From NCBI RefSeq assembly GCF_030272615.1, contig NC_081414.1:52783636-52847635 (forward strand): a stretch of DNA of 64,000 nt, read 5' to 3'. A program made the translations under genes and the position numbers. Shown piece by piece: positions 23,120 through 34,642 of this stretch (its first letter is position 1; every line of letters begins with the position of its first letter). The notes under the pieces are model-generated. The model was not told where the DNA came from. It ran no database searches and was given only the letters and a program-made list of their open reading frames with translations. The stretch comes from Cryptomeria japonica. Taxonomy: Eukaryota > Streptophyta > Pinopsida > Cupressales > Cupressaceae.

Positions 23120-25469
23120 TCATAACAAACTTTCTTCTAGAATCGTGTTGCCCTTATCCTTTTCTCTTTTTGCAAATTCAACAAATCTGGACGTCATTGA
23201 TTCTATTTCAGTTATTGGAACTACAGACAGGTTTTTCAATTGTTCTTCCAAGTAGTTGATTTCATAGAAGCTTGAGACGAAGGTTGTCTCCCAATCTGGT
23301 CCAAAATCCCTTGTCTTGCTAAGAAGTATGCTGAATGAATGGATATCATCTAGCTGTCTCTTGGAAGGTGTTCCATTTGTCTCAAAGAAGATAGTCTTTA
23401 CTCTCTCCATCAACACTTAAGCAACAATATCAATTCCTTCATTCTTCCCTTTCTTAAGAATAATCTCTGCCACTTCTAAGATCTTATCATGTATAGAGTT
23501 GATTGCTTGATCAATCTGAACATATCCACTATTGATGTCTTCAAATATAACCCTCCTCATACGAAGCAAGATACACCACTGCTGAAAATCGGGTGATTGC
23601 CCATCCTGCAGTGTTCCTTCGCTTATTAGTGTTTGCCTTTGTGTAGTCCTCATCACTTGCAATGTAGGTATGGTGAAGTCTCTAGTGTAGACAAAAGTGT
23701 CATATGCCACCTTGAGTGCTTGAGTCCTCTCAAGAATTATCATAGCTCTATCAAATATCCTTACCAATTCTCTAATGAATGCCTTTGTCTTTCTAGATGT
23801 CTTAGTGATCCAAGCATCCATTAGTTTTGTTGATGCCTTTACCTTTTCAAAATCATCAACTGTGTCCGGAAGAGGCAATGGTGGTAGTGAGGCTGATGGA
23901 TCACAATGCCTTGGTGGAAATTTGAGTTGTTGGAGGTAACCTGTAATGTCCCCTTTTTAGCTCGTTCCTGTCTTGATGGTTTAGCCTATTATTTTGGCCC
24001 CCGTAGGCTAAAGCAGATGGTTAGAGGGTCCTGGTGGGCAGTTGGCATATAACTAGCAGCGAAATTATCCAATCAGCGAATATAACTACAAGGACAGCAA
24101 ATTGCATCATAAAGATCAGAGAGCATATCCCTATGGCAGCGAATTCATCTCCAAGAACAGCGAACTAATTCTGGAGCAGCGATTATCATTCATGGTCAGC
24201 GAATTGACTCCTTGATCAGCTAATGGTCCTATGATCAGCAGCAGCAAATCATCTTTAGTCAAGTATATTGCAGATAAGTTCATCATACTGCTGTGTATAT
24301 GCTGATGTTCATATTGCTTCAAGTGTTGAAGTAAACTTGTAAAGTCACATATTGATTACTGCCTAATATAAACTGAGATTAATTGCTGGGTTTTTCACCT
24401 CCAAGAGGGAAGTTTTCCCAGGGCACTCTTGTGTTCTGTATGTTCATTGTGTTATTTCTGATTATTGCTATCAATCTGATCTAAAATTAACAGTATAGAC
24501 GAGGTACTAGTAGAAGGGCAATGTGTTGGGCTTGATTTATGTTTCTTCTTTGGATGCTCTTCTACATTGGCATCCTTTTGCTTGGATCCTTTAGACTGAG
24601 CTGATTGGGTGGTACTTTCATTCTGACTTTCACTTTCCATCTCTTCATCGGAAGACTCTACTTCTCCCATCATTTGAAATGTCACCTGAAAACCTTTGTC
24701 TTTCAACATCTAGGTTTGTGCTTCTACCCATCGCTTTGTGTTGGATAGGACCAATTTCATCAAGTCCTTTAAGTCTGTACTTTCCACCTCAACCCAATTA
24801 ACCTTCACCTCTTTATTCTTTTTTTTCTCATTTACTGGCAAGAGATGTTTTCAACCATCGTGTGCTTGATCAGGGATGTTGAAAATCTTGACTGCTCTGA
24901 TAATCTCAATGGGTAGCCTCAAACACATTTTCTTCCTTATCTCCAAATCATCCGGTGCATTCATAAAATAATCTTCTAACTTCAACTTATGCCTATGTCT
25001 CCTTCCACTAGATTTATGGATGTTGACGTAGGGATCAAAGTTGTCTCTAGGAGAGTACAGGATTAAGAGGAAAGACTTCAATTCTTCATCTATCTTCTCT
25101 GCTGCTTGCAAGGATGGGCATACCTCCAAGGATCGTCCTAATGAAATAGGAAACGAAATCTTTGCCTTCAACTTGTTCTTTTGTACTTTATTGTATGCCA
25201 TTAATTGCCCTCACCAACTTGAGCAATATCAATTTGTCAGTAGGATATCTTGGTAACATAATGGGCGGGCAAGAGCATCCTTGAACTCCTATATAGGTGA
25301 ACTTAGGAAATTGAATGAACCATGCACCGAACTTTTCTACTAACTCCTTTGCTTCTGGGGATAGCCTTTGATAAATGCCTCCTTGTAGTGTCCTCATGAT
25401 GTGCATAGTGAAAGCATCATTTGCCCTCTTGTAATGGGTCTTGCTATGGTAATGTAGTTGTGTGTGCAA
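23120..25469 (-). pseudogene. Large unknown LTR-associated ORF, broken copy
   Basis: Minus-strand pieces follow in order. 25469-25192 reads ANDAFTMHIMRTLQGG, FGAWFIQFPKFTYIG and LPRYPTDKLIL. 25201-24851 is basic. 24709-24495 has an acidic S/E tract (ESSDEEMESESQNES) and a Lys-rich stretch. 23878-23417 and 23416-23120 are helical (KTRDFGPDWETTF, YLEEQLKNL). The first piece aligns clearly with 59850-60088, and the later pieces follow the same order there. It ends about 200 bases before the LTR TATA box, as in the other copy. No known domain recognised. A solo LTR splits it at 23942-24492. Confidence 0.6.
23942..24492 (+). repeat. Probable solo LTR (about 550 bp)
   Basis: It starts tgtaatgtcccc and ends aaaattaaca, and it interrupts the minus-strand ORF, whose homology resumes on both sides. 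Short cagcgaa phrases repeat inside. Flanks (gtaacc and gtatag) are only a partial target-duplication match, so the ends are approximate. Confidence 0.5.
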
Positions 25470-26807
25470 GAGGAGGAGATGCTAACTATAACGGTCACTA
25501 TTTGTACAAGCCCCTTCCACTAATGGAGAAGTGAGTTTGTAACAGCAAGGCGTGGAGGCATCTTATTTGTTCTTTTTGTATGACAAACAAAAATTGTAGT
25601 GTAAAGATAAAGAATAAAAGTAAATTAAAAAAAAAAACGCTTTATAAAATTCACAATTGCTGAAACACCCAAAGTGGACTGGACTGCAAATCCGGACCTG
25701 GAATAAACCGGGCTCAAATTCAAGGTATATTCTAAGTGAAAGAGTAACCTAGGCAAATATGCACAATTACACGGAATAAGTTTTGGGAAAATAGTGGGAA
25801 TGGCTATCCTCCCTTTTGCTGCCCAAAATTGCACTCTTCAAATAATCATAGAGAGGCAGAGACTCACAAAAGTAGTAAACTACTTGAACAAATAGACAAA
25901 TAGAAATTTGTGAAACCTCCAGCTTCTACATCAGTAGCCTGTGTATATGCAGACACAATGTAAAAAAGTTATAAAAACCCTTCTTGAGACAAAAATCCAA
26001 GTATCTAACAATCAGGATACAGCAATATGGAAAGCCGCAACACATCCAAACAGCACTACCAATTAAGCTTACCAGAAATCAACAAAGGTTAGCCAGCATA
26101 ACAAAACAATATGGAAAAGATTAGGGTGATTACACTCTAAAACAAAACAATAATGACCAAGGAAGACGCAAAGATGGCGGAAAAAATTGCCCTAACTGTA
26201 AGCATAAGAAGAAAATCATCCCGCATCTGTCCATCCTGTGTACATTGCCAAGGGCACTATGGAAAGAAAACAAAGAAGTTCTTTCTTCTAGAACCTCTAG
26301 ACCAAGAAATCCACTCCCAAATAATACCACTGGAAAATAACCTCAAATAAAATAAAAGAACAATGCCAATCATTAAAAAATTCCAACCCATCAACCTGGG
26401 CCACAAAGTTTGGTTGCATTGCTAGAACGCTATGAAAGGGTCTTTGAAAAATTTATGGTTATTGAGTGCAAAGCATTTTGCATCCAGGAAAGAGGCATGA
26501 TAAATAGGTGAATATAAATATGTTCATTTTTGCAATGATTTGATGAGTGAGAATCATAACAATGCAGCAAAATGAATAGAATGGATACAAAAAATGATTT
26601 CAGATTAGCACAAGAATGGAAACATATTGGATATCCCAGGAAAGCAGGGCATGAAACTGTTTAGAGAGCTGGAACATGCCCCATAAAATCAGTTCTATAT
26701 TCTTATTATTTATGGATGATAAGACAACTGAAAACAATTTTATTCTTACAATAACGAAACTAAAATATGCGGGGAATGAAACACTTTCAAGGCAGAGGAA
26801 GTTTTAC
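25470..26807. other. No gene recognised; probable intron of the ASHR1-like gene
   Basis: A/T-rich sequence without convincing exons. The next downstream ASHR1-type exon (after the Arg-Val-Tyr-Pro region) was looked for on the minus strand and not seen. Confidence 0.4.
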
Positions 26808-26877
26808 TTTCATAGGCCGGAAGAGTCAATCGGCAATACTTGAGAGCTTCTCTCCAGTCTTGCAACTCCATGCATAT
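26808..26877 (-). CDS. ASHR1-like: ASHR1-like SET-domain protein, exon (C-terminal helical repeat)
   Basis: A 70-base exon reads ICMELQDWREALKYCRLTLPAYE. It sits between a good acceptor (ttggtacag) and a donor (gaaa|gtaaaa) on the minus strand. Arabidopsis ASHR1, a SET/MYND histone-lysine methyltransferase-like protein, has the corresponding block with WREALNYCRL. The phase fits: the last base starts an Arg codon, as expected before the Val-Tyr-Pro that follows in the family. This is the TPR-like C-terminal region, not the catalytic SET domain. Other exons are not in view, so an isolated pseudogene remains possible, but the splice sites are intact. Confidence 0.8.
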
Positions 26878-26979
26878 CTGTACCAAAAATAGCAAAGAAA
26901 TAAGATAGATAAATTCTCTGTAATACATTTCCAGTTTACAAAAAAGCAGTGGCAAAAATCATTTCCATAGCCAACACAC

Positions 26980-27086
26980 CTTCAATAGGGTATCCCGTGT
27001 TCTCATCAGGTGTACTGAATATGGATGCCAAAGCCGAGTTTGAAGATGTTCAACTTGCTCATACAAATGTCGTGCCTCAGACACAT
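26980..27086 (-). CDS. ASHR1-like: ASHR1-like SET-domain protein, preceding exon
   Basis: A 107-base exon encodes SEARHLYEQVEHLQ, LWHPYSVHLM and RTRDTLLK. It has a likely acceptor (atattag) at 27087-27089 and a donor (ttgaag|gtgtgt) at 26979. It joins in frame to the exon at 26808-26877 across a 102-base intron. The Arabidopsis counterpart reads IELYKTIEKLQ and LMRTREKLLK. No stop or frameshift occurs in either exon, unlike every transposon frame in the window, which suggests selection on a host gene. Upstream exons with MYND and SET domains would lie to the right, beyond the inserted elements. Confidence 0.8.
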
Positions 27087-27225
27087 CTAATATTTTTTAA
27101 GGATAGATACAACTTGATCTGGAATATATTTGAGCATGACCTGTAATGCATGTTCTGTATACATTAAATACCGTGTCTAAAATTCAACTGTACCATTCAA
27201 AATGATAAACAATATCCAATATAAT

Positions 27226-27546
27226 ATTTTTTTTATATTGATAATTGTTTACAAATATTTGGCTCATACTAGCATCAACGTAAGGCCAATACAAGCCCTT
27301 GCGAGCACAACAATGAGACTAATATTAGCTCCTCTTAAGCAACCACACTAGAAACCACCTATGGAAGACCAATAGTCAACTTACAAATCCACCTATTTAA
27401 ATAAACCACCTCCACACTAGAAGCCAACTTGGAAGACCAAAAGTCACAACTTAGAATTGCATATTAGATGTCCCTTTGGGAGTTGAAATTGGGTCTTCAC
27501 AATGTGAACTCAATGCTTCGACCAATTAAGCTCAACCCCTTGGACT
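27226..27546 (-). mobile_element. tRNA-derived SINE, about 321 bp
   Basis: The minus-strand head contains an A-box-like gagcttaattggt and a B-box-like aatttcaactccc about 40 bases later, the internal RNA polymerase III promoter layout. The body ends in an A-rich tail (atataaaaaaaat). An 11-bp target duplication flanks it: tccaatataat at 27215-27225 and tccaatgtaat at 27547-27557, with one mismatch. It lies upstream of the ASHR1-like exons in the same orientation. Confidence 0.75.
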
Positions 27547-27865
27547 TCCAATGTAATCTTTATAAATTTATGGTATGACTTAAATAAGATAATAAATGTT
27601 GGTAAGATATGCTTGATGACAAGAATTCTAAGCAATTGACAACTAACTTTAATTTTGCAAGAACTAATAGTAAGAAAGCATATGAAAAATAAACAGGGTC
27701 ATCACAATGCATGTGTTTTCTCCACCATAACCAGCATGTTCATCTACGTGATCAGACATATCATATATAAAAATAAATATAAAAAATAAAAGTACTCAAT
27801 TGTTATGATTAAACTACTATCACAGAACTGAATGATATGTATTTTTAGAATCTCTTGAGAATAGA

Positions 27866-28885
27866 TGTCATGTCCCCTAGTAAATAATAAATAATTATCA
27901 AAGGCATAAAGGTATTAATTACTTTATATTAAGTTCTCATTCGCTTATATAAACTAATTAATATTCACAATAGTTAATCTCTTCTATTATTAACGAATAC
28001 GGGAATTCTTACAGGAATTCTCAAACCGATTAAGTGGATATAAAAGATGGGCATCCGGGAGGAAGTGGCATGAAAAATGATGTACGAAGTTTGAAGTGAA
28101 GATTGATTTCTCTGAGAGATATCAAGCGCTTGAAGGGATTTCTTTCGCCTGCGGCACGGGCCTAATGGAATTGTGAAACAATGCGAAGTCTACAGTTTGT
28201 GGTTTGTTGAAATTGTTGTCACCCGTATTATTCATACAAATTGGAGATAGAACACCAGAAGCATCCGCATGAAGATTACCATGCACGAAATTCACATCCT
28301 ACCTATCGCATAAGGACAGAGGTGACATTGGAAGTATTTCCGTCCGATCTGGTATTCACGAAGGGCAGGGAACGAGTGGAAGTGACGACAACATTGGTTC
28401 GACAGAGGTATCTACGGAAGTGTAGCAGAGTGGGATTGTTGGGGGTGTCCACGTCCAGCCAACATGGGAGTCTCCACGTCCAGCCAACACGGGAGTCTCC
28501 ACGTCCTGCCAACCCGATATCGGGTTTACTATTGTGCATTCTATATTCTCGTAGAGATTGTTGTGCCATGATTTTATAATTGTATTAATCTGGGAGAACT
28601 GCGGAGGTGTGTTCCAGACGAACTATTGTTCCATGAGGTAGAGAGCAAATAGTCACGTGGCTGCCATCCACTGCAACTTCAACAGATGCACCATGATTTT
28701 TAAGATATTGAATGTTATGAATTGTTGTTCAAAAATTGCTATGAACCTGAAATAAATTAGAGCACAGTACGGCTATATTTTCAGAACTACATTTATGGGC
28801 TTTTAATGTTCAAACTGGTAAACAAGTACTAAATAAACTGGAAGGGAACATCTAACTACAATCAGTCCTAGTCAAGAATTTTACA
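27866..28885 (+). repeat. 5' LTR of element F (1020 bp)
   Basis: It starts tgtcatgtcccc and ends gaattttaca. A TATA box (tataaaag) lies near 28039. Three copies of a 27-base unit (tccacgtccagccaaca type) lie near 28446-28520; the 3' LTR has two, which largely explains the length difference. Confidence 0.97.
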
Positions 28886-28886
28886 G

Positions 28887-28898
28887 TGGTATCAGAGC
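28887..28898 (+). other. Primer binding site, initiator-Met type (element F)
   Basis: TGGTATCAGAGC lies one base after the 5' LTR, matching the 3' end of plant initiator tRNA-Met. Confidence 0.9.
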
Positions 28899-28957
28899 TT
28901 TTTGGAATCTTGCCAGCCTGTAGGGTATTTTCAGGAAAACTTAATGCATAGTTGAGT

Positions 28958-30220
28958 ATGCGCCAGGGAAATTATAATTTCAGAAGTACTAGGGCCCGTC
29001 AAAACAGATTTACAAACTCTCCTTTAACACAAAGTAGTTCATCTATTCCGTTTGAAACTGAGGATAGCCACACAGAAACTGACAAAGAACTTATCTTTGA
29101 AACCAACATGGGAGACCCAGATAACAATAGGGATTATTAGCTACACTAATCAAAAGTCAGCAAGATATGCAAAATAACGTTAACAGAATGACCAATTTGA
29201 TGACCCAGTTTATGGCCAATAATGTAAATCGGCACCAAAATAATGGAAGGCAGAATAATCAACATCAAAATAATGGGGGAAACAATGGGGTTAGAGATGA
29301 ACAATCAGTTAATAATCAGCCAGAAAGAACAGGAACAGCAAGACCATTTATGCCTACATTTACTGCTAGAAACCAGCCACTTGAAAATGAACCTACAATA
29401 AGAGAAATTTAGGAAGAAATATATCAAGACTGGTTAGGTTCCAGTGAAGAATTCAGATCATCAATGACATTTAGAGAATATTTAGATGTCCGAATGAAAC
29501 ATAGGCCAAGAGGAGACAGCGAGGAAATAACAGTGAATTACAAAGAAAAATTGGAAAGATGTCCATTCCTTATTTTGATGGTTCTGGTAAGACAACTGCT
29601 CGGGCTTGGGTGCAAAAACTAGATACATACTTCCAATTAAATCCTATGATGGAAGAAGAAGCAATTAAATATGCTGCATTACATCTTGATAGTGTAGCCC
29701 ATGAATGGTGGCATCATGGACAAATAACCTTGGGCCATAATTTGATTGGCACTTATGTTGAGTTCACTGAGAGACTTATTGAAAGGTTTGATTCTAAGGA
29801 TCTTGAATTACACCTTAAGCAAACTGGAACTGTTGAACAATATATTTCTGAATTTGAAAAATTGGCTATCTTAGTTACTGAAATTTCAAAAAGACACAAG
29901 ATTGTGATATTTATCGATAGATTATCTGATTCCCTCGAAGGGTGGGTTATTTCCTTAAACCCCCTTACTTTACAAACAGCTGTCAAAAGAGCAAGAGAAT
30001 TGGAACCATCTTCAAAAGAAAAAAATTTTAACAAAGGACCACCTCCTAAACCAAAAAAAGACAAACAACCTTTCAACAGAGATGATTTCCCTAAAAACAG
30101 GCTTGATAAAGAGGAAAGAGAAGAACTCAGAAGGAAAAAACTATGTTTCAGTTGTAGGGAAGCATAGCAACCTAGACACAGATGTTTAGGGAAGGGGAAA
30201 ATTCATTATATTGAGGTTAT
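28958..30220 (+). pseudogene. Gag of element F, frameshifted
   Basis: The N-terminus begins MRQGNYNFRS; a Q/N-rich region (29167-29412) follows, then the capsid domain at 29559-30000 with AWVQKLDTYFQLNP, HEWWHHG and YVEFTERLIERFD, the retrotransposon Gag pattern. A CCHC-type knuckle (CFSC...H--C) lies near 30140-30180 and is cut by a TAG at 30165-30167 where TGG is expected. Frame changes occur near 29150 and 29560. Gag would assemble the particle. Confidence 0.85.
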
Positions 30221-30780
30221 GTCTGACAGTGAAGATGAAGAGAATGTTGATCCTAACATAGAACGAGCACCAAAGAACACTGAATCCGAAACAGGTACCA
30301 AACAAAGAGGAGTAATAGCATCCATGACAGGAACCCCACATTATAATATCTTCAGAGTTAGAGGAGTTTTGCATGGACAACGTGTAATTGTTATGCTTGA
30401 TAGTGGTTCTACACATAATTTTATAGATGCAGCACTTGTGGAAAAACGTGATTTGCAGACTGAAAAACATGAAGGATTTGATGTTAGAGTAGCAGGTGGA
30501 ACTAATTTGTCTAGCACACATAAAGTTCCTAAATTGAATATTACTCTTGGCAATTACACTGTTACTAATGATTTTTATGTGATTGATTTGGCTGACACTA
30601 ATGTTGTCTTGGGCATATAGTGGATGGAAACATTAGATGAACATACACAGAGTTTTAAAAGAATGGAATTCTCTTTTAAAATTGATGATAAGAAAGTAGT
30701 CCTTCGTGGTATGTCCAATAGTGGGCCTAGGGTCATCAGTGCTAAAAGAATGGAGGCTATTTTAGACATGGAGATGTGGC
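30219..30780 (+). pseudogene. Protease region of element F
   Basis: Aspartic protease with VMLDSGSTHNFID and TNVVLGI. TAG at 30618-30620 stands where relatives have CAG (GIQWM). A one-base deletion near 30756 shifts the frame before the RT linker. It would mature Gag-Pol. Confidence 0.85.
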
Positions 30781-32220
30781 ATGGTCGGCACAATGTTTAA
30801 TCTCCAACAAGGTATCAGGCTTTGAACCTAAATCTTATCAAGATGATTTATTAACAGTGTTAGATTCACATCATTTGGTTTTCAATGATATTCCTCCAGG
30901 AGTTCCACCTAATAGAGGTTTTGAACATACTATTGAATTAGAAGAAGGTGCTAAACCAGTGATTACTACTCCTTATAGACACCCTAAAACATTCATGGAT
31001 GAAATAGAAAAGCAATTAAGGAATTATTGGATATGGAGCACATCAGACCTAGTTCTAGTCCTTTTGCATCCTCTGTAGTGTTGGTCAAAAAGAAGGATGG
31101 AACTCTTCGAATGTGTATTGATTACAGAGCTCTTAACAAGAAAACAATAAAAAACAGGTATCCAATTCCTCGAATTGATGAATTGTTAGATGAATTGCAT
31201 GGTGCTATCTATTTTTCTAAAATTGATTTGAGATCAGGGTATCATCAGATTAAGTTAAGAGAACAAGATATTCATAAAACTGATTTCCGTTGTCATTATG
31301 GTCATTATGAATTCTTGGTTATGCCATTTGGTCTAACAAATGCTCCGTCAACATTCGAAACCTGTATGAATCATATTTTTAACAAACAGTTAAGGAAATT
31401 TTTGCTAGTATGCTTTGATGATATATTGATTTATAGCAAAACTTGGGAAGAGCATTTGAAACATATTGACATAATTCTTGAAATTATGGAATCACAATCA
31501 TTGTATGCAAAGGCTTCTAAATGTGAATTTGGAATGACTGAAATTTTGTATTTAGGGCATATGATCAGTGCAACAAGGGTACAGGTACATCAAGAGAAGA
31601 TAAGAGCCATTTTGGAGTGGCCACCACCACGGAACCTTACAGAGTTAAGGGGATTCTTTGGTTTATGCAATTATTACAGGAGATTTGTCAAAGGTTTTTC
31701 ACAGCTTGGGGCACCCTTGACAGATCTTACCAAAAAAGGGGCATTCAGATGGACTGAGGAAGCTCAACAGGAATTTGAGAAACTTAAAGAGGTAATGAGT
31801 TCTTGTCCAGTACTTGCTCTTCCAGATTTTAATCGGCCTTTTGTGTTGGAATGTGATGCTTCCGGTGATGGAATAGGGGCAGTTTTAATGCAAAACAAAC
31901 ATCCTATAGTTTATGAAAGCAGAAAACTTAATAAACTTGAGAAATTATATTCCATCTATGATAAAGAAATGTTGGCTATCATGCATGCATTGACAAAATT
32001 TAGACAGTATTTGGTTGGTAGTAGATTTGTGGTGAAAATTGACCATAACAGACTGAGATATTTCTTGGGACAAAAAGATTTAAATGACAGGCAACAGAAT
32101 TGGATCAATAAATTCAAGCTTATGACTTTGAGATTGAATATGTAAAAGGTAAAAATAATGTTGTTGCTGATGCTTTATCTAGAAGGCTTGAAATCAATGC
32201 GTTATCTGTCGTAATAGCTG
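30776..32220 (+). pseudogene. RT and RNase H of element F
   Basis: The linker and RT start (PPNRGFEHTIEL, PVITTPYRHP) shift frame near 31030. RT core motifs follow: [38 protein letters not shown] and the catalytic CFDD near 31418 (usually YFDD). RNase H shows [21 protein letters not shown] and VKIDHNRLR. The frame shifts again near 32130 before the VADALSRR tail at 32160-32185. This enzyme would copy RNA to DNA and remove the RNA strand. Confidence 0.9.
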
Positions 32221-33663
32221 ATTGGAAATCTTTATTGTTGGTCGAGTATTCTAAGGATTCTTTTGCATGTGATTTGTTAGATGGTAATATACAAGATGAT
32301 AAATATAAAATTATTAATGATGTTATTTATTACAAGGACAGGATTTATTTAACTCCAGGATCGAAGTTAAAAGGAAAAATTCTCCAATCTATGCATGATA
32401 TTCCCCTAGGAGGGCATCCTGGGTACTACAAAACGTATCATCAGGTAAGAGAAAGGTTCACTTGGAAAGGCTTAAAAAACGATGTCCTACGCTATGTCAA
32501 GGAATGCACCACTTGCCAGCAAAATAAAGCAAAACAGACATATCCTGCCAATTTATTACAACCACTACCTATACCAGATCAAAAATGGGAAAGTATATCC
32601 ATGGATTTCATCACAGGTTTACCGAAATCCCAAGGTAAAGATTGTATATTTGTGGTGGTTGATAGATTAACTAAATTTGCACACTTTTTTCCTATCACGA
32701 CAGAATTTACAGCAGTTCAGGTTGCAGAGTTATTCTTTAGAGAGGTATTCCGATTACATGGTTTACCAAAGACTATAATCAGTGATAGGGAACAGATTTT
32801 TGAGCATATTTTGGGGGGAGCTTTTCAGGTTGACAAGTACAGAGTTGAATCATAGCACCAGTTATCATCCGCAAACCGATGGACAGACGGAAATAGTGAA
32901 TAAGTGGATTGAAGGTTATCTTCGTAATTATGTAGCCGGTCATCAGAAGGCTTGGGTTCGTTGGTTATATCTGGGTGAATATTGTTATAATACTACCTTT
33001 CATATGTCAATTGGTATATCTCCTTTCAAAGCATTATATGGCTATGATGTACTCTCTTTTCTCGACCTTGCTTTTGAACAGAGCAATGTACCTAGAACTC
33101 GTGATTGGCTTCAAGAAAGCCAAGACATTTTGACAGCTCTTAAGGAGAATCTGCAATGTGCTCAGAATCAACAGAAAATCTATGCGGATAAAAAGCGAGT
33201 TAAACGACATTTCGAGGTGGGAGATTTGGTATTTCTCAGGTTGCAACCTTATCGGCAATCTTCTCTCAAACATAGTGGTTTTGAAAAACTAAAGCCTCGG
33301 TTTTATGGTCCCTATCAGGTAGTACGGAAGCTCCGTACAGTTGCATATGAACTTGATTTACCAGTAAATAGCAAGATACACAATGTATTTCATGTATCTT
33401 GTCTCAAGGAAGCTCTGGGACAACAGGTATCAGTATCCGAAGACTTGCCTCCCTTGAATGATGAAGGAAAGCTCGAGATGATACCAGAAGCCATTTTGGA
33501 AACACGGGACAGGCAATTGCGGAACAAGACTATCAAGGAATATCTCATCAAATTGAAAAATCTATCTCAGGATGATGCCACCTGGGAAAATGAAAGAGTT
33601 TTAGAGTTGCTTGAGGGCAAGCAACACGAAGCAAAGGAGACTGTCATGTCCCCTAGTAAATAA
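32160..33663 (+). pseudogene. Integrase with C-terminal chromodomain, element F
   Basis: The HHCC zinc-binding region (HDIPLGGHPGYYKTY, CTTCQQNK), then catalytic D in SMDFITGLP, D in IISDR and E in DGQTEIVNKW. A frameshift near 32790 separates the two halves. The C-terminus has VGDLVFLRLQPYRQ, HNVFHVSCL and a chromodomain-like PEAILETRDRQL with DATWENERVL, the mark of chromoviruses. The ORF runs 22 bases into the 3' LTR, which supplies the TAA stop. Confidence 0.9.
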
Positions 33664-34637
33664 TAAATAATTATCAAAGGCATAAAGGTATTAATTGCTT
33701 TATATTAAGTTCTCATTCGCTTATATAAACTAATTAATATTCACAATAGTTAATCTCTTCTATTATTAACGAATACGGGAATTCTTACAGGAATTCTCAA
33801 ACCGATTAAGTGGATATAAAAGATGGGCATCCGAGAGGAAGTGGCATGAAAAATGATATACGAAGTTTGAAGTGAAGATTGATTTCTCTAAGAGATATCA
33901 AGCACTTGAAGGGATTCCTTTCGCCTACGGCATGGGCCTAATGGAATTGTTAAACAATGCGAAGTCTATAGTTTGCGGTTTGTTGAAATCGTTGTCACCC
34001 GTATTATTCATACAAATTGGAGATAGAACACCAGAAGCATCTGCATGAAGATTACTAGGCACGAAACTCACATCCTACCTCTCGCATAAGGACAGAGGTG
34101 AAATCGGAAGTATTTCCGTCCGATTTGGTATTCACAAAGAGCAGGGAACGAGCGGAAGTGACGACAACATTGGTTCAATAGAGGTATCTGCGGAAGTGTA
34201 GCAAGGTGGGATTGTCGGGGGTGTCCACATCCAGCCAACATGGAAGTCTCCACGTCCTGCCAACCCGATATCGGGTTTACTATTGTGCATTCTATATTCT
34301 CGTAGAGATTGCTGTGCCATGATTTTATAATTGTATTAATCTGGGAGAACTGCGGAGGTGTGTTCCAGACGAGCTATTGTTCCATGAGGTAGAGAGCAGA
34401 TAGTCACATGGCTGGCATCCACTGCAACTTCAACAGGTGCACCATGATTTTTAAGATATTGAATGTTATGAATTGTTGTTTAAAAATTGCTATGACGCTG
34501 AAATAAATTAGAGCACAGTACGGGTTATATTTTCAGAACTACATTTATGGGCTTTTAATGTTCAAACTGGTAAACAAGTACTAAATAAACTGTAAGGGAA
34601 CATCTAACTGCAGTCAGTCCTAGTCAGGAATTTTACA
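33642..34637 (+). repeat. 3' LTR of element F (996 bp)
   Basis: Matches the 5' LTR throughout, lacks one 27-base unit and a few other bases, and is followed by the target duplication ataga. Confidence 0.97.
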
Positions 34638-34642
34638 ATAGA

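Larger units (their letters stand above)
27866..34637 (+). mobile_element. Element F: complete Ty3/gypsy chromovirus-type retrotransposon
   Basis: LTRs at 27866-28885 and 33642-34637 and target duplication ataga (27861-27865, 34638-34642) define it exactly. Order: LTR, initiator-Met primer site, gag, zinc knuckle, protease, RT, RNase H, integrase, chromodomain, LTR. Several stops and frameshifts make it non-functional. Elements F and G share Gag, protease and RT phrases, so they are relatives. Confidence 0.97.

Noticed and set aside
26130-26330. Minus-strand ORF as a further ASHR1 exon
   Set aside because: It does not match the expected Val-Tyr-Pro continuation and has no fitting splice sites.
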